Below, piece by piece: positions 57,646 to 64,000 of a stretch of DNA of 64,000 nt. The position numbers and the translations under genes are program-made. Within the stretch, counting starts at the first letter, position 1. Each line of letters opens with the position of its first letter. Origin of the DNA: Actinophytocola sp044466355 (GTDB taxonomy: Bacteria; Actinomycetota; Actinomycetes; Mycobacteriales; Pseudonocardiaceae). Under the pieces are notes generated by a model. The model did no database searches and was not told the origin of the DNA. It saw nothing but the letters and a program-made list of their open reading frames with translations. Location of the stretch: contig NZ_JBITMQ010000001.1 in the NCBI RefSeq assembly GCF_044466355.1, positions 930,001 through 994,000 on the forward strand. Reading direction: 5' to 3'.

Positions 57646-59927
57646 TGGGTGCGGCGGAACGCGGCCTGCTGCGACAGGGACTTCGGTACTCCCTGATCCT
57701 GCGGCTGATCGTGGTCGCCGTCGCCAGCGTGGTGTCTCTCCTCCTCGAACCGGGACCGCGGCCCGCCGTCACCGCGGCCGTCGTGGTGGCGCTCAACGCG
57801 TGGAACCTCTGGTACGCGCGGTACCGGCTGCGTCACCACGGGCACGGCCGGGCGTGGCCGGTGGTGCTGGACGTGCTGGTGATGAGCGCGATCTGCCTGA
57901 CCCAGGGGTGGACCACGACGTACGCGTTCTCGCCGGCGGAGAACGTCGCCGCGCCGAACTGGGTGATGGTCGCCGCGGAGATCACCGTCGTCGCCTACCC
58001 GTGGCAGGTCGGCACGGCGGGGCTCGCCTGTGTGGCGACGACGCTGCTCGGCGCGTACCTCGGTGGCGCGGCGCTCGCCGAACCGGGCGGGCTCGGCCTG
58101 ACGCCGCTGGACCTGTGGCTGGTGGTGGAGGCCGCGCTGTCGTGGGGGCTGTACCGCCTGGTGCGCAGGCACGGGCGGGCCGCCGACGAGCAGGTCGCGC
58201 GTGGTGAGTGGCTGCGCAGGTCGGCCGCCGTGGCCGCCGCGCGGCGGGTCGACGAGACCGAGTACCTGGCGACACTGCACGACACGGCGTCCGCGACGCT
58301 GCTCATGGTCGGTGCCGGGGTCGTGCCGGGACGGCAGGACTGGCTCGCCGAGCAGGCGGCCCGCGACCTGGAGGCGATCGACGGGCCGGCGGCGCCGGGC
58401 GGCGAGGTCGATCTCGTCGAGCTGCTGCGGGACGTGCTGCGCCAGTCGCCGCTGCGGGTGCGGTGGCGGGGCGTCGACGCGCTCCGACTGTCCGCTGTGG
58501 ACGCGACGCTGCTCTGCCACGGCACCCGCGAGGCGCTGACGAACGTGCTGCGCCACGCCGGGACCGACGAGGCCGAGGTGACCCTGACGGCCGACGCCAC
58601 CGCGGTCGTCGTCGAGATCGCCGACCGCGGCCGCGGGTTCGACCCGGCCAGGGTGAACGACCACCGGCACGGCGTGGCCGGGTCGCTCGTGGCCCGTATG
58701 GCGCGGATCGGCGGCAGCGCGACCGTCACCAGCGCGCCGGGGCACGGCACACGCGTGCGGATGTCGTGCCCGCTCACCACGGCCGTCCCGGTCGACACGG
58801 GCGCCGACACGGGAGCTGACACCGAGCTGATCGCGGTCAACTTCCTGCGGGGCCTGCGGTGGGCCGTCGTCGTGATGAGCCTCGTCATCCTGCTCCTGCT
58901 CGACCTGCCGAAGCTGTTGTCCAACAGGGACGCCTACGGTTCCGTGGCCACGCAGTTCGTCGTCATGGCGGGCTTCTTCGCGGTGTCGGTGGCGGTCGCG
59001 GTCGCGATGTGGCGCGGCCGCGCGGGTCCGCTCGGCTGGTGGCGGTGGCCGGTGGTGGCCGCCGTGGTCGCGTTGTCGGTGCTGGCGACGTGGACCGTGC
59101 TGCCCGAACACCGGCTCGGCGTCGCGCACTGGTCGGAGGGCGACGCCGCGTGGTGGCTGGTGCTGCTCGTGCTGGACAGCAGGATCGCGGTGTTCGTCGG
59201 GCTCCTCGCGGCGCACTACGCGCTCACGTTCGCCCACGCGCTGCTCGCCGGGCACGCCGTCGTCACCGTCGCCGGGACGGTGAACGCGACGCTGATCGTG
59301 GTGGCATACCAGCTGGCCGTGTGCGTGATCGCGGCCGTGCTCCGCAACCTCGCCTGCTCGGCGGCCCGGCTGGCGCGCGAGGAGGAGGAGCTGCGGACCG
59401 CGGAGGCGGTGGAACGGCAGGTGCACGAGTACCGCCGGGAACGCTTCGCCGACGTCGCCGAGACGACCGTGCCGCTGCTGGCCGGGCTGGCGTCGGGCGC
59501 GCTGGACCCCGCCGACGAGGCGGTGCGCCGGTCGTGTGCCGTGGAGGCGACCAGGATGCGCCGCATCTTCGCCGAGACCGCCGACCACGCCGCCGACACC
59601 GACCTGTTGCTGCGGGAGCTGCGTGCCTGCGTCGCGCTGGCCGAACGGAACGGGGTGTCGGTGTCGTTCGCGGAGGTCGGCACCCGGCCCGACGTGCCGC
59701 TGACCGTGCGGCGTGCGCTGACCGAGCCCGCGGTGGCGGTGCTGGCCACCGCACGCGGCAAGGTCCGGCTGACCGTCGCCGGCGACGTCAGGACGCTCAC
59801 GGTGAGCGTTGTCGCGCAGCGGCCCCCGTTCGACATGCCGGAGCCCGACCACGACGGCGTGCGCACCGCGAGCGTCGTCGACGGCGACCGGTTGTGGATA
59901 CAGACGACCTGGCGAGGTGAACCGTGA
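57645..59927 (+). CDS. tandem (two-headed) NarX-type histidine-kinase-like membrane protein
   Basis: 760 residues in two similar halves. Half 1: about 4-5 membrane helices (15-170), a phosphoacceptor helix TLHDTASATLL (His212), and an ATPase with N-box REALTNVLRH (295-304), G1 DRGRGF and G2 GHGT. Half 2: five helices (405-570), a dimerisation helix RRERFADVAETTVPLL in which the His is absent, and a degraded ATPase lacking N- and G-boxes. Thus one competent kinase and one pseudokinase are in a single chain. It overlaps eccB and the response regulator. Confidence 0.82.
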   Translation: MGAAERGLLRQGLRYSLILRLIVVAVASVVSLLLEPGPRPAVTAAVVVALNAWNLWYARYRLRHHGHGRAWPVVLDVLVMSAICLTQGWTTTYAFSPAENVAAPNWVMVAAEITVVAYPWQVGTAGLACVATTLLGAYLGGAALAEPGGLGLTPLDLWLVVEAALSWGLYRLVRRHGRAADEQVARGEWLRRSAAVAAARRVDETEYLATLHDTASATLLMVGAGVVPGRQDWLAEQAARDLEAIDGPAAPGGEVDLVELLRDVLRQSPLRVRWRGVDALRLSAVDATLLCHGTREALTNVLRHAGTDEAEVTLTADATAVVVEIADRGRGFDPARVNDHRHGVAGSLVARMARIGGSATVTSAPGHGTRVRMSCPLTTAVPVDTGADTGADTELIAVNFLRGLRWAVVVMSLVILLLLDLPKLLSNRDAYGSVATQFVVMAGFFAVSVAVAVAMWRGRAGPLGWWRWPVVAAVVALSVLATWTVLPEHRLGVAHWSEGDAAWWLVLLVLDSRIAVFVGLLAAHYALTFAHALLAGHAVVTVAGTVNATLIVVAYQLAVCVIAAVLRNLACSAARLAREEEELRTAEAVERQVHEYRRERFADVAETTVPLLAGLASGALDPADEAVRRSCAVEATRMRRIFAETADHAADTDLLLRELRACVALAERNGVSVSFAEVGTRPDVPLTVRRALTEPAVAVLATARGKVRLTVAGDVRTLTVSVVAQRPPFDMPEPDHDGVRTASVVDGDRLWIQTTWRGEP

Positions 59928-60565
59928 TCACGACCGTCGTCGTCGACGACCATTCCGTGGTGATAGCGGGTGTGCGCACGTGGTGCGCGGTGGCCGACCC
60001 ACCGATCAAGATGCTCGACGCGGGCCCGACGCCGGCGGTCGCGTGGCTCGACCCGGGCCGCGAGGCCGACGTGGTGGTGCTGGACCTGCAGCTCGACCGG
60101 TCGGGCCCGGCCTACGCGGACCTGAAGCGCCTGGTGGACGCGGGCAGGCGCGTCGTGGTCTACAGCGGGCGGACCGACCGCGAGACCGTGCTGAACTGCG
60201 TGGACATCGGTGCGTTCACCTACCTCACGAAGGCGGAGGGTGAGGAACACCTGGTGGCCGCGATCCAGGCCGCCGCGGCGGGCGACAGCTACACGCCGCC
60301 GATGATGTCGGGCGCCATCGGCGCCGACGACCGCCCCCACCGGCCGAAGCTCTCGCCGCGGGAGAAGGAGGTCCTGCTCGAGTGGTTCCACTGCGAGTCC
60401 AAGGAGATGGTCGCGAAGCGGCTGAGCATCACGGTCTCGCGGGTGAACCAGTGCCTGGAACGGGCGCGCCTGAAGTACGCCAAGGTGGGCCGCGAAGCCC
60501 CGACGAAGGCGGCGCTGGTGGCCCGTCTCATCCAGGACGGGCACGTCAGCGTCGACGAGCTGTAG
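59924..60565 (+). CDS. NarL/LuxR-type response regulator
   Basis: 213 residues, GTG start overlapping the kinase stop. Receiver acidic pair DDH (8-10), phosphoacceptor Asp54 in VVLDLQL, Lys in YLTKAEG. C-terminal HTH LSPREKEVLLEWF...VSRVNQCLERARLKYAKVG, an unusual variant of the GerE helix. The obvious partner of the adjoining two-headed kinase. Confidence 0.9.
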   Translation: MITTVVVDDHSVVIAGVRTWCAVADPPIKMLDAGPTPAVAWLDPGREADVVVLDLQLDRSGPAYADLKRLVDAGRRVVVYSGRTDRETVLNCVDIGAFTYLTKAEGEEHLVAAIQAAAAGDSYTPPMMSGAIGADDRPHRPKLSPREKEVLLEWFHCESKEMVAKRLSITVSRVNQCLERARLKYAKVGREAPTKAALVARLIQDGHVSVDEL

Positions 60566-60677
60566 CGGTTGCACCTGGGAACACTCCGAAATGGGGGACG
60601 AACGACCACCATCACACGGCCGCCGGGCTCGCTACCGTCGGTACCGGATCAGACACGGGACCGCCGAGGAGGGACCG

Positions 60678-61325
60678 ATGGCCACGATCGCGGTCGGGGT
60701 GATCGAAGACCATCCGCTCTACCGTGCCGCGCTGGCGGCCCTGCTCGCCGAGGAACCGGGGTTCGAGCTCGACGCGGCGGGCGAGTCCGTCGCCGAGTTC
60801 GCCGCCCGCAGGCGGAGCACGGACTGCGTGGTCCTGCTGGACCTCAACGTGCCGGAGGTGCGGGACGCCGCCGCGGTGATGGAGGTCGTCCGCCTGGGAC
60901 ACCGCGTGCTCATCGTGTCGGCGCACGCGAACAGAGCGCAGGTGCTCGGTGCGATGGACGCGGGCGCGCGGGGTTTCCTCTGCAAGGACGCCGACGGCGC
61001 CGAGATCCTGCGCGCCATCCGGGAGGTCGTCGCCGGGCGGCGGTACCTGTCGCCGACCGTCGCGTCGTTCGTGCTCGACGCGTCCGAGCGCAGCCGCGCC
61101 CAGTACCCGGAGCTGTCCGTGCGGGAGATCGAGGTGCTGTCCCGCGTCGCGGCGGGGGAGCGGGACCGCGACATCGCCGAGGCACTGGCCATCAGCGTCC
61201 GCACCGTCCGGTCCTACCTGGACCGGATCCGCGACAAGACAGGCGTGCGCCGCCGGTCCGACCTCACCCGGTACGCCATCCGGCACGGCCACGTGCGCGC
61301 CGAGAAGTCGTTGCTGACCGCCTGA
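60678..61325 (+). CDS. second NarL/LuxR-type response regulator
   Basis: 215 residues from ATG 60678 behind GAGGAGGGACC. Receiver: Glu10-Asp11, Asp55 in LLDLNVP, Lys in FLCKDAD. HTH LSVREIEVLSRVAAGERDRDIAEALAISVRTVRSYLDRIRDKTGV is canonical. One base separates its stop from the next gene, a soluble histidine kinase, giving a second complete pair. Confidence 0.92.
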   Translation: MATIAVGVIEDHPLYRAALAALLAEEPGFELDAAGESVAEFAARRRSTDCVVLLDLNVPEVRDAAAVMEVVRLGHRVLIVSAHANRAQVLGAMDAGARGFLCKDADGAEILRAIREVVAGRRYLSPTVASFVLDASERSRAQYPELSVREIEVLSRVAAGERDRDIAEALAISVRTVRSYLDRIRDKTGVRRRSDLTRYAIRHGHVRAEKSLLTA

Positions 61326-61326
61326 G

Positions 61327-61950
61327 ATGCGCACGAGGCTCGCGCTGGCCGCGCTGGCGGCCGCTCACGCCGCCGGGGTGCGGCGGGGCAGGCGCGCGGA
61401 GCGGACCGCCGTCAACCGGTACCTGCACGACACCGTCCTGCCGACGCTGGAGGCGTTCGCGCTCGCCGCCGCCGGGGACGCAGACCGGGCGCCGGAGAAG
61501 CTCGCCGACCTCCGCCGGACCGCGCGGGCACAGGCCGCGGCGTTGCGGCGGGATCTCCTGGACCGCGGGCCGGAGCCGGTGTCGGCGCTCTCCGACGCGC
61601 TGCGGTCGGCGATCGCCGAGGAGGAACGGCACGGGCTGCGGGTGGACCTGGTGGCCGACGCCGATCCGGTGCTGCCCTCCGCACGCGGGCTGGCGGTGTG
61701 TGACGCGGTCCGTGAGGTGCTGCGGAACACCCGCAGGCATTCGGGTGTCGACCGGGCGCGGGTGCGGGTCGTCGAGCGGGCGGGCGGGATCGCGGTGATC
61801 GCCGCTGACCGCGGTGCCGGGTTCACGGGCACACCCGGGTTCGGGATTCGGGAGTCCATTGTGGGCAGGATGGTCGAGGTCGGTGGCGCCGCCCGTGTCC
61901 GGTCACGGCCTGGGCGCGGGACGACGGTCACGTTGTGGGTGCCGCGGTGA
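61327..61950 (+). CDS. small soluble NarX-type histidine kinase
   Basis: 207 residues, no membrane segment. His34 in RYLHDTVLPTLE, then an ATPase with VREVLRNTRRHSG, DRGAGF and PGRGTTVTLWVP. A minimal HisKA_3-HATPase protein without a sensor domain, so it needs a partner to receive a signal. The stop overlaps the mycosin-like GTG. Confidence 0.88.
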   Translation: MRTRLALAALAAAHAAGVRRGRRAERTAVNRYLHDTVLPTLEAFALAAAGDADRAPEKLADLRRTARAQAAALRRDLLDRGPEPVSALSDALRSAIAEEERHGLRVDLVADADPVLPSARGLAVCDAVREVLRNTRRHSGVDRARVRVVERAGGIAVIAADRGAGFTGTPGFGIRESIVGRMVEVGGAARVRSRPGRGTTVTLWVPR

Positions 61951-63056
61951 GGGTGTTGCTGGCGTTGTGTGTCGCCGCGCTGGGGCTCGGGGTGGCGCCC
62001 GCAGCCGCGGCGCCGCAGTGTGTGCGGCCGACGGGGGTTTATCGTGAGCCGCCGACGTGGGCGGCTCGGTTGACCGATCCTCGGTCCGTGTGGCCGCTCA
62101 CCACCGGGGTGGGGCAGACGGTCGCGGTTCTCGGTACCGGGGTGGACTCCGGCAACCCACAGCTGGACCGGGTTCTGCCGGGCGCGACGGACGACTGCGA
62201 CGGGCGTGGCACGTTCGCCGCCGGGATCGTCGCGGGCCGGCCGGATCCGGCGACGACCTTCACCGGTATGGCGCCGGGGGCCCGGATCCTGCCGGGCAAG
62301 TACACGGAGACGACCGGCAACGGGGGTGCGCCCGATCCGGACCGGCTGGCGAGTGCCATCTCGGGCGCTGTCGACGGGGGTGCGACCGTGGTTCTGGTGG
62401 TCGTGCCGACCATGCGGGACAGTCCGGCGTTGGTGCGGGCCGTGCGGGAGGCTGTCGCGCGGGACGTGGTGGTCGTGTCGCCCGCCGTCGGGGACAAGGC
62501 TTCGGCGCGGTCCTATCCGACGAGTTTGCCCGGCGTGCTCGGGGTGGGGGTCGTGGACGAGGGGGGTGGGGCGGTGCAGGGGGAGGCGGGGGAGCACATC
62601 GCGGTTTCCGCTCCCGGTAAGGATGTCGTCGGTACGTCGGCGCGGACCGGTGGGAAGCTCGGGCACATCTGGGGGCTTGCTTCGCCGCCGCTGTACGCGG
62701 CGGCTGCTTACGTTGCCGGGGCGGTGGCTTTGGTTCGTGCCTACCGGCCGGAGTTGCGGGCCGCGCAGGTGGTTCAGCGGGTCGTCGAGACGGCGAGCGG
62801 GCCGCCTGGGCGGGATCCGCGGCTCGGGTGGGGGGTGCTCGATGTGCGGGCGGCTGTGACGGCTTCGTTGGGTGGGTCGGTTGCTTCCGGGGTTTCCGCC
62901 GCGCCTTTTGTGCCTGCTTCCGGGCCGGGGGAGCCGGTTGTGCATCGGCGGCTTCCTGGGGTGTTGGGGGTGGGTGGGGTGTTGTTGGCTGTGGTTGCGA
63001 TCGTGTCGGTGGGGGTGGTTCGGCGGGGGCGGGCTCGGGGGTGGCGTGGCGGATGA
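61947..63056 (+). CDS. mycosin-like (S8 subtilase fold) protein lacking all catalytic residues
   Basis: 369 residues from GTG 61947. Signal peptide about 1-22, subtilase-like domain about 30-305, C-terminal membrane helix about 337-358 and a basic tail: the mycosin (MycP) layout. The triad is lost: the Asp position is Gly63 (VAVLGTGVD), His is Arg87 (CDGRGTF), Ser is Tyr250 (LYAAAAYVAG), and the oxyanion Asn is Asp183. Probably a structural mycosin, since MycP also stabilises the ESX pore. The 3' codons drift strongly to T-ending. Confidence 0.82.
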   Translation: MRVLLALCVAALGLGVAPAAAAPQCVRPTGVYREPPTWAARLTDPRSVWPLTTGVGQTVAVLGTGVDSGNPQLDRVLPGATDDCDGRGTFAAGIVAGRPDPATTFTGMAPGARILPGKYTETTGNGGAPDPDRLASAISGAVDGGATVVLVVVPTMRDSPALVRAVREAVARDVVVVSPAVGDKASARSYPTSLPGVLGVGVVDEGGGAVQGEAGEHIAVSAPGKDVVGTSARTGGKLGHIWGLASPPLYAAAAYVAGAVALVRAYRPELRAAQVVQRVVETASGPPGRDPRLGWGVLDVRAAVTASLGGSVASGVSAAPFVPASGPGEPVVHRRLPGVLGVGGVLLAVVAIVSVGVVRRGRARGWRGG

Positions 63057-63080
63057 GTGGGCTTTCCGGTGTGGGTTTGT

Positions 63081-63420
63081 GTCCTCGTCGGACGGGCTGC
63101 CGTCCGGGGGGTCCTCGCCGGACGGGCTGATCTCGGGGAGGGGCCTTCCGATTCTTGCTTGTTGTGGTTTGGCATGGATGGGTGGCCTGCCCTCCCGTCG
63201 ACCTCCCTCCGGGCTATCACACCGCGTCAAGGGGCCGGTGTTTTTGTGCATGGTGTGCTTTTTGTTGGCCCCTTGACCCGGTGTGATCGGGCTTCGCCAG
63301 GTCGACGGGAGGGCAGGCAGGCCGTCTTTGTGGGCTTTCGCCCGGCTTGTGCACGAGGCTGGGCCCGCTTCGCGGGCCTCGGGCGCTTCGCGCCCGGGCC
63401 TTCCGGGTGGTGGTGCTGTG
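63081..63420 (+). repeat. dispersed convergent-intergenic repeat, copy C
   Basis: Module 1 appears twice: a first partial copy at 63081-63099 and the main one at 63111. Module 2 (TGTTGTGGTTTGGCATGGAT) is at about 63160, module 3 (GCAGGCCGTCTTTGTGGGCT) at about 63317. Then come two small hairpins, GGCCCGC-TTC-GCGGGCC (63362-63378) and GGGCGC-TTC-GCGCCC (63381-63395), and the tail CCGGGTGGTGGTGCTGTG. A long inverted repeat is inserted between modules 2 and 3. This fills the gap 63057-63444 between convergent genes. Confidence 0.9.
63185..63318. repeat. 134-nt near-perfect inverted repeat inside repeat copy C
   Basis: The outer arms (63185-63204 and 63299-63318) pair perfectly over 20 bases. 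The inner arms (63218-63236 and 63267-63285) pair over 19 bases with one mismatch. Two 13-base stretches between them form a symmetric bulge, and the 30-base loop is T-rich with two related halves. Copies A and B lack it, so it looks inserted at GGATGG. Confidence 0.95.
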
Positions 63421-63444
63421 AAACACGCTTTCAGGGCATTGGGG

Positions 63445-64000
63445 TCAGTGGAGGCGGCGGCGGTCGAAGTACGTTTGGCCGTCTACTACCTCGTTGCTGT
63501 ACTGGAGGTCGCCTGCTGCGTCGATGACCACCGTTTCGCCGGTGCGCACGGCCTGTTCTAGTCGGTCGGCCAGGGCGGTCTGGTCCAGGTCCGGGTTGTC
63601 CACGGCTATGACGCGGCCGACCTCGTTGTTGAACAGGTCCATGGCTTCCTTCGCGGGTGGGTTGCCCGCCAGCGCCTCGTGTGCGGTTGTGTAGTCCGCT
63701 GCCCACGACGCGCCGAACTGGCGTTCCAGCAGTGCGCTCGCGTACGCGTGCCGGTACGCGTCGCCGTGGCCGTCTTCCTGGCCCCAGCTGGAGAAGCGGG
63801 ACTGGGCCTGTTCGTAGGCCTCGTCGCGGATGGTGCTGAACCGCCACGCCTCGTACCAGTTCAGGTCGTCCAGCATGGCTGCCTCGGTCGCGGTGATCGA
63901 TCTCGGGGTCACCACCTGGTCCAGTGGCCACCCCGGGTACTTCGTGGTGCCGCCGGGGTCGGGGGAGACCTGGTAGTTCCGCAGGATCTCGGCCGGGGCC
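63445..64000 (-). CDS. DUF6973-like protein, possible T7SS-associated effector (5' partial)
   Basis: The frame is open to the right edge (185 codons visible), so the N-terminus lies outside. The visible part has EAYEQAQSRF, GDAYRHAYASALLERQFG, YTTAHEA and DLFNNEVGRVIA, resembling the DUF6973 domain found at the C-terminus of actinobacterial WXG/LXG-type secreted or toxin-like proteins. An internal GTG (63915) could start a shorter form. Position beside the mycosin-like gene supports a T7SS link. A-ending codons prevail, part of the anomaly at copy C. Confidence 0.65.
   Translation of the reverse strand, partial: APAEILRNYQVSPDPGGTTKYPGWPLDQVVTPRSITATEAAMLDDLNWYEAWRFSTIRDEAYEQAQSRFSSWGQEDGHGDAYRHAYASALLERQFGASWAADYTTAHEALAGNPPAKEAMDLFNNEVGRVIAVDNPDLDQTALADRLEQAVRTGETVVIDAAGDLQYSNEVVDGQTYFDRRRLH

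Noticed and set aside
55061..63056. A complete ESX/type VII locus
   Set aside because: Only EccB, EccE and a mycosin-like protein are present; EccC, EccD and Esx proteins are not seen in the window, so completeness cannot be claimed.
61365..63251. 628-codon open frame on the minus strand
   Set aside because: Runs opposite the soluble kinase and the mycosin-like gene and begins inside repeat copy C; an artefact of GC bias.
63081..63430. Small ORFs within the dispersed repeats (for example in module 2-3)
   Set aside because: The peptides differ in frame and length between copies and have no consistent ribosome site; conservation is at the DNA level, not the protein level.

Overview
This window is very GC-rich, densely packed, chromosomal-looking DNA. 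It has frequent GTG and TTG starts, strongly G/C-ending codons, many 1-8 bp ATGA/GTGA stop-start overlaps, type VII secretion genes (eccB, eccE), a DUF3618/holin-III stress pair, an Rrf2-NmrA redox pair and an AAC(2')-type acetyltransferase. Together these point to an actinomycete, most plausibly a filamentous member of the Pseudonocardiales (Lentzea/Saccharothrix-like). The family placement is inference. I see no rRNA, tRNA, CRISPR array, transposase or phage module.

Layout. (1) 1-8747 (+): a tightly coupled catabolic operon that starts left of the window: OYE-type reductase, small dimeric-barrel protein, MFS importer, family III CoA-transferase, metal-dependent cyclase/hydrolase, MmgE/PrpD protein, dihydropyrimidinase-like amidohydrolase and CitE-like lyase. 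The gene order suggests ring reduction, ring opening, CoA activation and C-C cleavage of an unknown cyclic compound. (2) 8.7-17.4 kb: a membrane-anchored beta-helix protein, a lysozyme-like secreted protein, a 3Fe-4S-type ferredoxin, an NDH-2-like flavoprotein, a non-canonical PRPP synthetase, a small stress cluster with sigma-B-type promoters, a Tat-exported DJ-1/PfpI protein and a maleylacetate reductase. (3) 17.4-26.9 kb: MarR/EamA divergent pair, two CNNM/CorC-type CBS proteins, HAD phosphatase, thioredoxin, a surface protein with a class F sortase, and a secreted beta-helix protein behind LacI-type operators. (4) 27-37 kb: TetR-controlled P450/hydrolase/SDR/Baeyer-Villiger operon, an RsrR-like Rrf2 regulator with its NmrA target, PcaB, and an operon with a PPOX protein, NUDIX and AAC(2'). 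(5) 36.5-43.6 kb: two efflux systems (DHA2, MMPL), each with a divergent TetR regulator and visible operators, plus Usp and a GH3 enzyme. (6) 43.6-48.6 kb: a second stress cluster with sigma-B-type promoters, containing DUF3618, holin-III, flavodoxin-like, DUF4235, topoisomerase IB, Zn-alcohol dehydrogenase and a GSP39-like SDR. (7) 48.6-55 kb: GNAT, YbdK-type ligase, an NB-ARC/cyclase-like fusion, VOC protein, methyltransferase, a LuxR-type regulator and IlvE. (8) 55-64 kb: an unusual type VII secretion island. EccE and EccB are divergent. EccB is followed by a tandem two-headed histidine-kinase-like membrane protein, two NarL-type response regulators, a small soluble histidine kinase and a mycosin-like protein in which every catalytic residue I can place is replaced. 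A DUF6973-like protein runs off the right edge. EccC, EccD and ESX substrates are not in the window.

Two observations cut across the window. First, a dispersed, multi-module repeat occurs three times (26.9, 40.5 and 63.1 kb), every time between the 3' ends of convergent genes; the third copy carries a 134-nt, almost perfectly paired inverted repeat. Second, the coding sequences flanking each copy drift towards T-ending codons on the repeat's sense strand (A-ending codons in the opposing gene), unlike the rest of the window. I regard the repeat family with its substitution footprint, and the T7SS signalling island with its dead mycosin, as the best candidates for undescribed biology.
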